From: Deltaproteobacteria bacterium
GTDB lineage: Bacteria; SAR324; NAC60-12
Reading direction: 5' to 3'
Length of the DNA: 17,379 nt
Assembly (NCBI GenBank): GCA_002716165.1
Contig: PAZT01000007.1
Span: 25,060 to 42,438 of the forward strand
Notes under the pieces: generated by a model
Database searches by the model: none
The model's input: only the letters and a program-made list of their open reading frames with translations
Told to the model about the DNA's origin: nothing
In this document: positions 1 to 8,025 of the stretch, in pieces
Layout of the letters: each line of letters begins with the position of its first letter
How positions within the stretch are numbered: position 1 is the first letter of the stretch
Translations under genes and position numbers: made by a program

Positions 1-681
1 ACTCGAATTATCTATATGGAAAACAGGCTTCAAGATTATGACGCTGACCCCGGGGCAGTATTCACAAAAGATAAAAAAGAAATGAAGGTAGATACATATT
101 CAAAGTGGCGTGTTTCAGACCCCCTTAAGTATTATGAAACTGTACGCACAACTGGTGGAGCACATGCTAGGCTTGATGATATAATATTTTCTCAAACTCG
201 GGAAGTCCTTGGCCAGCACACTCTCGTTGAAATTGTATCGGGGAATCGTAAGGAAATACGTGAAGACATAACTTTACGCTCCCGTCAAAACGCAGAAAAC
301 TTTGGGATTGAGATCCTTGATGTGAGGATAAAACGTGCTGACCTTCCTGAAGCAAATAGCCAGTCAGTTTTTGGACGTATGAACGCTGAACGAAGACGAC
401 AAGCAAAGCTTTATAGGTCTGAAGGTGAAGAAGAATCGCTAAAAATTCGATCTGACGCAGACAGAGAACGAGTAGAAATCATTGCTCAAGCAAAGAAAAT
501 CAACGAAGAAACTCGTGGAGAGGCTGATGCAGTTGCTACGAAAATTTATGCTGACTCTTACCAGAAAGATGCGGATTTTTTTAAATTCTTGAGGTCCCAC
601 GACGTGTATAGAGATAGTTTGCTAGAAGGAACTACTCTTCTTATGGATGCGGAGAGTAAGTTTTTTAAGTACTTCAAATAA
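1..681 (+). CDS. hflC: HflC, FtsH protease regulator (5' end cut off by window)
   Basis: SPFH/band-7 protein. In known systems HflC pairs with HflK in a periplasm-facing inner-membrane complex that modulates the FtsH protease. The frame is open from base 1, and residues before the first visible ATG at 16 (TRIIYMENR) already align with HflC, so the true start lies upstream. The N-terminal membrane anchor and first part of the SPFH domain are missing. Visible family landmarks are KDKKEMKVDTYSKWRVSDP, the GIEILDVRIKRADLP segment, RMNAERRRQA, the charged coiled-coil region (EGEEESLKIRSDADRE), and the C-terminal block KDADFFKFLRSHDVY followed by ESKFFKYFK. All match the E. coli HflC pattern and order. 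hflK probably lies just upstream, outside the window (inference). Recognition is secure; only the 5' boundary is unknown. Confidence 0.93.
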   Translation, partial: TRIIYMENRLQDYDADPGAVFTKDKKEMKVDTYSKWRVSDPLKYYETVRTTGGAHARLDDIIFSQTREVLGQHTLVEIVSGNRKEIREDITLRSRQNAENFGIEILDVRIKRADLPEANSQSVFGRMNAERRRQAKLYRSEGEEESLKIRSDADRERVEIIAQAKKINEETRGEADAVATKIYADSYQKDADFFKFLRSHDVYRDSLLEGTTLLMDAESKFFKYFK

Positions 682-872
682 TTAGGATTCTGTCTTTAGC
701 CAAATTCAAGAGTGTTAAGTTATACTTGCCTACCCTAAAATTACAGTTATAAGTCAGACTTAGAAATACTAGTTAAATATTTCTTGTCCTTACTATTTGC
801 GAAATGGCAAAATTGTCGCCTTAATCCTTTTTTGTTAAACCCCTCTACTCCCTCCCTAAATTGTTATTTAAG

Positions 873-2204
873 ATGTATAATCTAGAAAAAAATTTTTCAC
901 AAGTGCTTGCTGAACTTGAGAAATGGGGAAGTTATGAATCTAGCGCTCAACCTCGAGAAATAAGTAAACTTAAAGGTATCAAGCTTTTACTTAGAGATTT
1001 AAATAATCCAGAAAAAAATTTTAAGATAATTCACATTGCTGGAACCAATGGGAAAGGACTTACGGCAACAATGATATCTAGACTACTTGAAGTTCAAGGT
1101 TTTTCCAGCGGATGCTATTCGTCTCCACATTTAGTGGATATTCGGGAACGAATCACACTAAACGGAAGAATTGTTTCAGAAAGTACTTTTGCAAAAAGTG
1201 CAACTAGAGTACTGAGTATAGCAAAAAGTTACAAAGGGACTCCTTACCTTTCCTATTTCGATATCTTAACTGCAGTCGCCTTTAGCGTTTTCCTGAGTTG
1301 CAAAATAGATTGGGTAGTGCTGGAAACAGGTTTAGGAGGAAGAGCTGATTCTACAAATGTTACTGATAAGGAACTCTGCGTTTTGACAAAAATCGGACTT
1401 GACCATCAGGAAGTCCTAGGAAGTGATTTAAAACAAATTGCCTTTGAGAAATCAGGTATTACCCGTAGGGGTATCCCAGTGGTTTTAGCTCCTCAAGTTG
1501 AAGAATTGAAATACTGGTTTACAGAAAAATTCAGCAATGACAATGTACCTTATTTTTTTGTTGATGATGTTTTTGCAAAAGAATTCCCTGATAAGCAACT
1601 GGTAAAAGGAGTTTATGCAAAACCATGGATTGAATGTTTTCAAACAAGTTTATCTGCTATGCAGATTTTATTTAAAGTAAAAAACAAACAGAAACAAGAC
1701 TGGGTTAATGCTGCACAAAAAGTAAAACTGCCCGGGCGACTTGATCTGCGTCACAATGTTTTTTGGCCTAAGCACAAAAAGAATTTCAAAAAACTTTTAA
1801 CAGATGGAGGCCATAATCAAGATGCATTGTTCGCGCTGTCAGAATTTATTTATAACAACAACCTCTCTCCCTGTACATTGATTCTTGGAATGGCTTCAGA
1901 TAAATTGAATGAAAACGTGAGAGAACCATTGAAAAAATTATGTAAATATGCAGACACAATTATTATCACATCATTTGATTCTAAAAGGTCTGCTAATCCT
2001 GAATTTCTTGAAATTTTCTTAAAGAATTCAGGTGCAACCGATCATTTCCCCGTTATTAAAGTCACAAATTCAGCAGAAGATGCTCTTCAAATATCTTTAA
2101 ATATTTCTGAAAGACCAGTAGTAGTCGCAGGATCTTTTTATCTTGTGGGAATAGCTATGCATTTGCTAGATATAAATGCTGACCCATTAATTAGTAAATT
2201 GTAA
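873..2204 (+). CDS. folC: Folylpolyglutamate synthase / dihydrofolate synthase (FolC)
   Basis: Mur-ligase-family cytoplasmic enzyme that adds glutamate to dihydropteroate and/or folates using ATP. From the ATG at 873 the P-loop GTNGKG is at about residues 57-62. It is followed by YSSPHL, RERI, ETGLGGRADSTN, KIGLDHQEVLG, AFEKSGI, LPGRLDLR and TDGGHNQDAL. Order and length (443 residues) are normal for FolC. A TTG at 861 adds four residues (MLFK); I prefer the ATG because MYNLEK begins like family members and neither start has a clear ribosome site. Two motifs deviate slightly: GTNGKG is followed by Leu rather than the usual Ser/Thr, and the late motif reads DGGHNQ instead of DGAHNP. It stands alone, without the accD partner common in proteobacteria, 191 bases after hflC. 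Confidence 0.95.
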   Translation: MYNLEKNFSQVLAELEKWGSYESSAQPREISKLKGIKLLLRDLNNPEKNFKIIHIAGTNGKGLTATMISRLLEVQGFSSGCYSSPHLVDIRERITLNGRIVSESTFAKSATRVLSIAKSYKGTPYLSYFDILTAVAFSVFLSCKIDWVVLETGLGGRADSTNVTDKELCVLTKIGLDHQEVLGSDLKQIAFEKSGITRRGIPVVLAPQVEELKYWFTEKFSNDNVPYFFVDDVFAKEFPDKQLVKGVYAKPWIECFQTSLSAMQILFKVKNKQKQDWVNAAQKVKLPGRLDLRHNVFWPKHKKNFKKLLTDGGHNQDALFALSEFIYNNNLSPCTLILGMASDKLNENVREPLKKLCKYADTIIITSFDSKRSANPEFLEIFLKNSGATDHFPVIKVTNSAEDALQISLNISERPVVVAGSFYLVGIAMHLLDINADPLISKL

Positions 2205-2224
2205 AAAATTTTTCTCTGACTAAG

Positions 2225-2242
2225 GTACTTTTTTCAAAGTAC
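2225..2242. terminator. Short perfect hairpin between convergent genes
   Basis: GTACTTT and AAAGTAC form a perfect 7-bp stem around a four-base TTTC loop. It lies 21 bases after the folC stop and 12 bases beyond the end of the converging pseudogene. The position suits a bidirectional terminator. There is no uninterrupted T-run immediately after the stem on either strand, so it may be weak or not a terminator at all. Confidence 0.35.
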
Positions 2243-2253
2243 ACTAAGCAAGT

Positions 2254-2945
2254 TTAAAAGATTTTCCTACAGTTTCTGGTTAAATTTGGCATTAGTAAAT
2301 TTGACTGTTTTTTAATCGTACCCAATGCCCCTTCAGCTAGGGACTTTTCCAATGAAGCCTTATAATCAGGATCACTGATCCAAGTGTAGATTGTATCAGG
2401 CTCAACTTCGACATGATACTGCATTGACCACGCACATTCCCCAACTTTAATAGCCTGAACATCACAAAGTGCAGATGAAGCTAAAACAATTGTATTTTCA
2501 GGAATTTTGGTTACCTATACTGTATGCCATTGCAAACAAAGTTGCCTTTCGTCCAATCCATTAAAAATACGATCATTTATACCATTCTTGTTTAGCTCTA
2601 TTTCAAAAAACCCTATTTCAGGAGGATCTTGAGGTGCACATTCTCCACCAAGAGCATCTGCCAGCAACTGATGACCAAGACAAATCCCAAGAAATGGTCT
2701 TTTCAGTTCTTCAACCCAAAATCTAATAACTTCTTTTTCCTGAGCAAGCCATGGATACTTTTCAACTTCCCATACACATTCATAGGCCCTCCCATTACCC
2801 ACATTGCACTATATGCATCAAGTTCTGGAATCTTTTGACCCTTTTCCAAAAGCACCGCATCGCAATTTAAATCATGCTCCGAAAGGCAGTCTCGAAGACT
2901 TCAAGGATGATCACTTTTTAAATGCTGTAAAACAATCATTTGCAT
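2254..2945 (-). pseudogene. Decayed class I glutamine amidotransferase (GMP-synthase-like)
   Basis: Reconstructed from two frames on the minus strand. The ATG at 2945 opens MQMIVLQHLKSDHP, then a TGA at 2903-2901 stands where relatives carry Gly (HPGSLRD). The same frame continues through SLRDCLSEHD to MWVMGGPMN. An apparent GT duplication at about 2777-2774 then shifts the frame into VWEVEKYPWL. That frame carries the nucleophile segment GICLGHQLLADALGG, then meets an in-frame TAG at 2517-2515 after LQWHTV. It runs on through EVTKIP-like sequence and MQYHVEVEP (catalytic His and Glu) to TAA at 2254. Total length is 692 bases, i.e. 230 codons plus the two extra bases. Catalytic Cys, His and Glu codons all survive, so decay looks recent. 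The family acts on glutamine to supply ammonia; the substrate is unknown. Confidence 0.85.
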
Positions 2946-3053
2946 AGATAATGATTTTACTTGGTGGATAAATAATTAAGATGAATGAGGAACCAGAAAA
3001 TAGGAAATTTTAACAAATGCCTTATTTTATTTGTCTCCACAAGAAAGATGTAC

Positions 3054-4304
3054 TCAATCGATTTTTACCACTGCAACTGCGTATGAAGAACCACAGGCTG
3101 GACAGAGTGTATAAAGTTTTTTATCAAGCCAATAAACCGCCTTGGCTTCTCCATTAGTATATGTGTAATCTATAAATTGATTCCTATCATGATAATCACC
3201 AACTACTAGGACTTTACCTTCATAAATTGTAATATCATTTGGTTGTACAGTGCAGTAATCACATGTGTTAAGATTGAACTCTACTGGAAGTTCATGTTGA
3301 ACTTTCCCTTTCCAGTATACTGGGACATCTCCGGCATTAATAACATTTACTACTCCTGCCATGTAAACTGAAGATCCTTCAACAAAGATTGATGTAGCTC
3401 TACTGCTATAAACCCAATTTTTTGGCGAATTATATGTTCTAACTTTAGTTACTTTTGTTTGATTTATCTGACCATTTGGTTTTCTTCTCCAGTATACAGC
3501 CAGAGAGCCTCCTCTAGTATATGGACCATGTGCTCCAGAAATCCATACATTTGAACCAGAGGATGTCTCAGAACCAATGACCGCATCAGTTGCATCTCCA
3601 TCATGTGTAGTTGAAAGATTTTTTCTGGTACCGTTTATCCAGAGAGCTGAATATGTAACCTCATGAGTTTTCATCCTAAAACCAGGAATAAATACGTTAC
3701 CACTGGAATCTGCCGCTATGTGTAGTTCAGAATACCAGTCAGCATTTTCACTAAAAGCTTTTACTAGTTCCCCATTTTTCCAATAAGCAGTATAATCTTT
3801 GCTATTTTTTCGAACCATTCCGGCAACATATACATCACCGTTAGAGTTAACATCAATACCAGTAACTTCAGAAAGTTTATACCCAGAATAATTAAGTGTA
3901 TGTTTTGTCGTACTATTCCCTGCTCCAACAATCAAATAGAAACCACCATCATCAGCAATATATATTGAACCATTATGTGATGTAGCATCTACTGCATAAT
4001 AGGATCCTTCAACTACTGTAGTACATTTATTAAGATCCCAAATAACAGCTTTTGATGTTGGACAATTCGGATGACAGCCTATTCCAGTTACTGCATTTCC
4101 AACAACAAAAACTTTTTGATTACCACATGAACCAAATGTACTATCATCCCCAAATATGGCATCGTCTACAGCACCAGAAGTCTGGTTTATAGCATCGTTT
4201 GAAGATGAAACAGCACTGGCAACACCTTCTTCAGTAGTTTGACCACATGATATAATGGTGAAACTTAAGCATGAAATTACAAAGTATAAAAAAATATATC
4301 TCAT
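3054..4304 (-). CDS. Lipoprotein with beta-propeller-like repeats
   Basis: A hydrophobic signal peptide ends in the lipobox IISC, with Cys at residue 20, so the mature protein should be lipidated and envelope-anchored. Residues 21-53 form a polar Ser/Thr/Asn-rich tether (TTEE...NDA...GAVDDAIFG). The rest repeats a pattern of a hydrophobic strand (such as DVYVAGMV, SVYMAGVV, KVLVVGDY) followed by an aromatic-Trp strand. AVIWD, TAYWK, SALWI, AVYWR, PVYWK and AVYWL give six copies, suggesting a six-bladed propeller. Eight cysteines beyond the lipobox cluster near the two ends, including CHPNC, CDYC and CPAC. I know no named family or function; ligand binding or surface display is only a guess. 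The next gene upstream shares the N-terminal module. The start has no clear ribosome site. Confidence 0.8.
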   Translation of the reverse strand: MRYIFLYFVISCLSFTIISCGQTTEEGVASAVSSSNDAINQTSGAVDDAIFGDDSTFGSCGNQKVFVVGNAVTGIGCHPNCPTSKAVIWDLNKCTTVVEGSYYAVDATSHNGSIYIADDGGFYLIVGAGNSTTKHTLNYSGYKLSEVTGIDVNSNGDVYVAGMVRKNSKDYTAYWKNGELVKAFSENADWYSELHIAADSSGNVFIPGFRMKTHEVTYSALWINGTRKNLSTTHDGDATDAVIGSETSSGSNVWISGAHGPYTRGGSLAVYWRRKPNGQINQTKVTKVRTYNSPKNWVYSSRATSIFVEGSSVYMAGVVNVINAGDVPVYWKGKVQHELPVEFNLNTCDYCTVQPNDITIYEGKVLVVGDYHDRNQFIDYTYTNGEAKAVYWLDKKLYTLCPACGSSYAVAVVKID

Positions 4305-4327
4305 CTACACAAACAAATTAAAATAAA

Positions 4328-4343
4328 TTAATAAACTTTAATT
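4328..4343. repeat. 16-base repeat upstream of the lipoprotein gene, copy 1
   Basis: TTAATAAACTTTAATT lies 23 bases upstream of the minus-strand gene starting at 4304. An identical copy lies at 5894-5909, upstream of the paralogous gene. It could be a remnant of a duplicated control region or a regulatory site. The extreme AT content means chance cannot be excluded. Confidence 0.4.
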
Positions 4344-4493
4344 TTTTTTAAACAAATTCTAAAACATAAAAATTAAAATTATTTTTAATAATTTAGGGAA
4401 TAGGCTTGATCTTAAATAAAATTCCAATTGCATGATAACCCATATTTGTATTTTCATATTATATCGTAAAAATGATCATAATTTTTGTACTAT

Positions 4494-5807
4494 TTACTTA
4501 ATTTTTAATACAAATAAATCACCTGTATCTCCTGAAGAACCTGGCCCAGCAATTATTACCGAACCATCAACCCACTGTCTTGCTGCGAATGCTCCACCCA
4601 AATTGGTATTGGAATAATTCCATAAAAGAGTACCTAAACTATTAGTTTTAAAGACCCACATTCCACCAAAACTACTGCTGTAACCGCTGACCAGAAAACC
4701 CCCGTTTGGAGTCTTAGTCATGTGTCGCCCACTTACAGAGTTCCCATCATATTCACGAAGTTGGTCTAATTTGTCTCCTCCATAGTTGTTCTGCCATATT
4801 ACTGCACCATTGCTGTCTATTTTCAAGAGCATTACATCACCTGATGTACCATAGGAAAATGTTCCAGCTACTACCACAAATGTATTGTTTCCTGATTCAA
4901 TGATGGCTTCACCAATATCATCTTTGTCCCCACCATAAGTTTTATCCCAGATTTTTTTCCCTTTGGAGTTTGTCTTGATGATTCTGATATCATCTAGCTT
5001 GTTAACGATTCTTTTTGATCCTACTAAATAGAAGCTACCATCAGAAGCTTCAATTGCATCATAAGCAGAGTTATCTGGGTGATCAGAAAACCTTTTTGAC
5101 CATTTTTTGTTTCCATTTTGATCAACTTTCAAAATCATGAAATCTTCATTATGAGAATGACCAGCTTCTCCACCAATAACAAAACCACCATCAGAAGTCT
5201 TAGATATAGAATATCCTCCATCATACTTATTTGTAATCTTTATTGCTTTTTTAATGAGTACATTACCTTGTGGATCTATTTTACCAAAGAAAACATCTGA
5301 TTTATTTGCATCATCACTTGAAGTGAATCCAGTAATTACATAATTACCATCATTGCCTTCAACAATAGATGTTCCTCTATCAAAGTTTCTGTGATGAATT
5401 TTCTTATTCCAAATAACTTTTCCACTCGTTCCATCAATTTTGACTATTAAGATGTCATCCATATTATCTGGCATTGGCCATTCCCAACTGATTGATGTTC
5501 CTACAACAACATAATCACCACTTGAAGTTTTAATTACGTCACTTGCAGATTCCTCAAATTCTCCACTTTGAGATGTATTAGGATCCAAAATAATTTCATT
5601 GAAGACAACCGTTTCAGGAACTTCATCACCTAACATAATTCCATCATTTTCTCCAAATAAAGTATTGTCTACAGCACCGGTGGTATTGCTAACCGCATCA
5701 TTTGTATTTGTCACAGCCTGATTAACAGTTTCTTCGGTAGTTAGGCCGAAGGAAATGATCGAGACAATTAATAAATAAATCAAAAAACTATAAAAGATTT
5801 TAATCAT
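4494..5807 (-). CDS. Secreted beta-propeller protein, lipobox Cys replaced by Phe
   Basis: The N-terminus is a hydrophobic signal-like segment (residues 1-20) followed by the same tether module as the neighbouring lipoprotein (SIISFGLTTEE...NDA...GAVDNTLFG). Where the neighbour has the lipobox Cys20, this protein has Phe (TTC at 5750-5748), so lipidation is not possible. Signal peptidase I cleavage or an uncleaved anchor would be needed. Residues ~85-437 hold repeats of about 50 residues in the order: a DGG[FY]VIGG-like strand, a [IVF]xK[IVT][DN] strand, then a GNxxW turn. Seven K-I-D-like strands (IVKID, FFGKID, ILKVD, IIKTN, LLKID, VFKTN, VLKIK) suggest a seven-bladed propeller. No catalytic motif or named function is visible. 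It lies upstream of the lipoprotein in the same orientation, with a 189-base gap. Confidence 0.78.
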   Translation of the reverse strand: MIKIFYSFLIYLLIVSIISFGLTTEETVNQAVTNTNDAVSNTTGAVDNTLFGENDGIMLGDEVPETVVFNEIILDPNTSQSGEFEESASDVIKTSSGDYVVVGTSISWEWPMPDNMDDILIVKIDGTSGKVIWNKKIHHRNFDRGTSIVEGNDGNYVITGFTSSDDANKSDVFFGKIDPQGNVLIKKAIKITNKYDGGYSISKTSDGGFVIGGEAGHSHNEDFMILKVDQNGNKKWSKRFSDHPDNSAYDAIEASDGSFYLVGSKRIVNKLDDIRIIKTNSKGKKIWDKTYGGDKDDIGEAIIESGNNTFVVVAGTFSYGTSGDVMLLKIDSNGAVIWQNNYGGDKLDQLREYDGNSVSGRHMTKTPNGGFLVSGYSSSFGGMWVFKTNSLGTLLWNYSNTNLGGAFAARQWVDGSVIIAGPGSSGDTGDLFVLKIK

Positions 5808-6142
5808 CTTTCATTTTATTAAGTTATAATTTAAGAAATACTTTTGTGCCGAAAAGGCTGATTAATAGTGAAATAAAAGTTTCATATTGATTCTTAATAA
5901 ACTTTAATTACATAAATAAATATAAATAGCAAATTATATACTAAAATTTTTGTTTGCAAAAAAAATATTTTGTTAATTATTGACCGTAAATTATGACTTA
6001 TAATTTGAAGCTGGTTTACAGCGAAGAATTACGAGAAAATTCTTGGAGTTTAGAACAGGGAGATTTTAATAAACATTTTCAAAAAGAAGACAATTATTTG
6101 ATTTTAGTGATAACAGATGCTTTAGTTATGCTTTTAATCAAA
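5808..6142. other. AT-rich intergenic region
   Basis: It separates the minus-strand kinase-like gene (stop at 6143) from the start of the minus-strand propeller gene at 5807. It should hold the propeller gene's promoter, but I see no convincing -35/-10 pair. Contents I can point to are the second copy of a 16-base repeat (5894-5909) and a short plus-strand open frame beginning at 5993. Confidence 0.5.
5894..5909. repeat. 16-base repeat upstream of the propeller gene, copy 2
   Basis: Identical to 4328-4343. It lies 86 bases upstream of the minus-strand gene starting at 5807, compared with 23 bases for the other copy, so the spacing to the start is not conserved. Confidence 0.4.
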
Positions 6143-6151
6143 TTAATTTAA
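5993..6151 (+). CDS. Possible 52-residue small protein
   Basis: An ATG at 5993 opens a 52-codon frame ending in TAA at 6149-6151. The protein would begin MTYNLKLVYSEEL and end in a hydrophobic stretch (NYLILVITDALVMLLIKLI) resembling a membrane anchor. It overlaps the 3' end of the convergent kinase-like gene by nine bases. There is no ribosome-binding site and I recognise no family. In AT-rich DNA a frame this long can arise by chance. It could also be the tail of a lost gene. Confidence 0.2.
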   Translation: MTYNLKLVYSEELRENSWSLEQGDFNKHFQKEDNYLILVITDALVMLLIKLI

Positions 6152-6895
6152 AACAAAAGGCATAGTCTTAACAATAAAAATAGTTAGGAATCCAAAAAGA
6201 AATAAAAATGGTGTGTCCCATGTATGAGGAGCAAACGCCTCTGCAAGAGTCATTACTATGGGGAATATTATAAGTACAGAAATAAATTCTGAAGATGTAA
6301 AGCTAGATTTAAATAATATAATTACAATTATGCATGTAATAAACACACATGCGCTTCCTTCAACTGTTCTTTCATATTTTTTATTTGTAAAAAGGGCATA
6401 AGTCTTATATTTTAGCCTTCCAAACCTGACCCCTACAGGTTCAGCAAGACCGTCACCAATTCCATTTACAAGAATAGGTATCAAAACCAAATCAGTATAA
6501 CCGATTGCAAAAAAATAAATGATAAATGGTATTAGAATAATATATCCAACTATTATTTGTGTAGACAACCATAAAAGTGTGTTCGGTCGATCCTCAGGTC
6601 TGTCAAAAGATAAGAACATCCTTTCTATAATCCTTGAATTATTTCTTATCGGTTTTATGTATATTAAGAGGCCTCCTACTGCGAGGCTACTTCCCAATAT
6701 AATTGATTCTATTGAGGGCTGTATAGGAAAAATATTATCAAGAAACATTGGAACAAAAAATAAAGCAAAATGGTTAATCTTTCTTGTGTAATTAACTTTT
6801 ATACCTTTGAAATGAACTAGACAGCCTGATACATATGCAACTAAAATCAAAATTATCATTTGAATTATTATTCTTAAAACTACTGGATCACTCAT
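6143..6895 (-). CDS. Dolichol/phytol-kinase-like integral membrane protein
   Basis: A 250-residue polytopic membrane protein with roughly seven hydrophobic segments. It carries landmarks of the CTP-dependent SEC59/DGK1/VTE5 lipid-kinase family: RKINH (residues 38-42), the acidic GDGLAEPVGVRFGR block (from about 147), K-x-x-ERTVEGSACVF (to about 185), and a late EAFAPHTWDTPF segment (219-230). In characterised members the GDxxA and EG motifs lie at the active site for phosphorylating a lipid alcohol (polyprenol, phytol or diacylglycerol). The bacterial substrate here is unknown. The gene is downstream of an outer-membrane-like protein gene, with a possible terminator in between, so it may have its own promoter. 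Length and motif order are normal for the family. Confidence 0.8.
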   Translation of the reverse strand: MSDPVVLRIIIQMIILILVAYVSGCLVHFKGIKVNYTRKINHFALFFVPMFLDNIFPIQPSIESIILGSSLAVGGLLIYIKPIRNNSRIIERMFLSFDRPEDRPNTLLWLSTQIIVGYIILIPFIIYFFAIGYTDLVLIPILVNGIGDGLAEPVGVRFGRLKYKTYALFTNKKYERTVEGSACVFITCIIVIILFKSSFTSSEFISVLIIFPIVMTLAEAFAPHTWDTPFLFLFGFLTIFIVKTMPFVLN

Positions 6896-6951
6896 TTGGA
6901 TGATTAAATTAAATTAAATTTTAAAGGCCGAATTCCATAAAGAGGAGATAG

Positions 6952-7003
6952 AAAAAAGCATAGCCGGGTGGAACAATTATTCTGTGCTTTTATTATATGC
7001 TTT
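6952..7003 (-). terminator. Possible Rho-independent terminator after the outer-membrane-like gene
   Basis: On the minus strand, AAAGCATA pairs with TATGCTTT around a long loop of about 33 bases. The second arm runs into six T's. It begins a few bases after the stop codon of the gene ending at 7008. The long loop and AT-rich stem make the call tentative. Confidence 0.35.
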
Positions 7004-7007
7004 ATTT

Positions 7008-7946
7008 CTAAAATGAATATGTCCAAGAGAGACGGGTAATGCCACCAGGTATGCCAACCTTCGTAGGAAGTGATTCACCTTGGTTATTATAAGTTGCATT
7101 ATAGATGGTTGAATCAATAATGGTGTCAGCATAAAACGGATTGTCAATAACTTCTCTCTTACCCGGGAACAGAAATTCCAGCATGAATCCGAAACTATCT
7201 CCACCAGAAGCAATTCCCATGCGCCTGAATGGCATGGTGCCTGTTGATCCACTTACTTGGGTCTTTGTAACAGGGGCATAGTCCTCAATTGCTGGATTAG
7301 CCTTAATTCCATACCTTATAGTACTTTCAACCCGTGAAAATCCAAATCCTAAAAAAATATCTATATCATCTGGTGCTGGGACTCCAAATGGATGTAATGA
7401 AGCAGAAAACATATATAAATGAGAAGCCATTCTTAAAAGCGGAGTAGCATAAGTAGGATCAGCTCCTGAAGTTGCTGCCCTTGAGGTTTGATCATCTAGC
7501 CAAATATTTGTATGGTTAAAGCATAAACTGACTCCAACAATCAATTCAGTCGGCAAAATATACTCCAAAGAAAAAGGAGGTAGACCATTTAAAATAGGAA
7601 TATAGCTGAATAACTTGGTTAGTGTGCGGTCTTTACTTTGGTGTCCATCATCGTTTTTGTTTTGAATAGTAGGTATTATACCATTTGACCCGGGATCAAG
7701 AAAAGTGAATCCAAAAAAACCCTGACCTCCTTTAAAACGACTTGTACCCGTCATTTGATAAAATGGGTGATCTTCGTCGCTGCTAAAGGTTTGATGAATT
7801 AATTCCCAAAATCCTACGCGCCAAGCAACACCAGCAGTTTTATCTAATGCAGGAGGCTCTTGTTCCTGCGATAAAGAACCCTTAGTGCAGAGAATAACTA
7901 TCGATGATGCTACAAATAATATTCGAAAAAAACGAATGAAAAACAT
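7008..7946 (-). CDS. Secreted, probably outer-membrane beta-barrel protein
   Basis: The N-terminus is a Sec signal peptide: positively charged MFFIRFFR, a hydrophobic core, and probable cleavage near GSLSQ/E at about residue 27. A VILC tetrapeptide is not a good lipobox because Leu precedes the Cys. The mature part has alternating polar/aromatic stretches (QGFFGFTFLDPG, ELIVGVSLCFNH, IFLGFGFSRV, SFGFMLEFLFPG) typical of membrane beta-strands. It ends RLSWTYSF, with the terminal Phe that the outer-membrane assembly machinery recognises. At 312 residues it could form a barrel of about 10-12 strands. I recognise no named family or transported substrate. It lies between a HAD phosphatase gene upstream (gap 79 bases) and the kinase-like gene downstream. 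Confidence 0.7.
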   Translation of the reverse strand: MFFIRFFRILFVASSIVILCTKGSLSQEQEPPALDKTAGVAWRVGFWELIHQTFSSDEDHPFYQMTGTSRFKGGQGFFGFTFLDPGSNGIIPTIQNKNDDGHQSKDRTLTKLFSYIPILNGLPPFSLEYILPTELIVGVSLCFNHTNIWLDDQTSRAATSGADPTYATPLLRMASHLYMFSASLHPFGVPAPDDIDIFLGFGFSRVESTIRYGIKANPAIEDYAPVTKTQVSGSTGTMPFRRMGIASGGDSFGFMLEFLFPGKREVIDNPFYADTIIDSTIYNATYNNQGESLPTKVGIPGGITRLSWTYSF

Positions 7947-8025
7947 AGACGCATCTTAGTAAAAACAAATTAGGGATTTAATTAAATTCAGTCCCCAAAT
8001 GACCAGATGGTCCTGATGAGTTTAG

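Noticed and set aside
797..814. Short TTTGC/GCAAA hairpin between hflC and folC as a terminator
   Set aside because: Only a 5-bp stem, with no T-run immediately after it.
2629..2838. Plus-strand open frame of 69 codons
   Set aside because: It lies antisense within the reconstructed glutamine amidotransferase pseudogene, which explains the sequence better; no ribosome site or recognisable protein.
4432..4617. Plus-strand frame between and into the propeller genes
   Set aside because: Mostly intergenic plus the antisense end of the propeller gene; no start signal and no family resemblance.
6977..7252. Minus-strand open frame overlapping the outer-membrane-like gene
   Set aside because: It is an alternative frame of the same strand inside a longer gene with signal peptide and C-terminal Phe; its product has no recognisable features.
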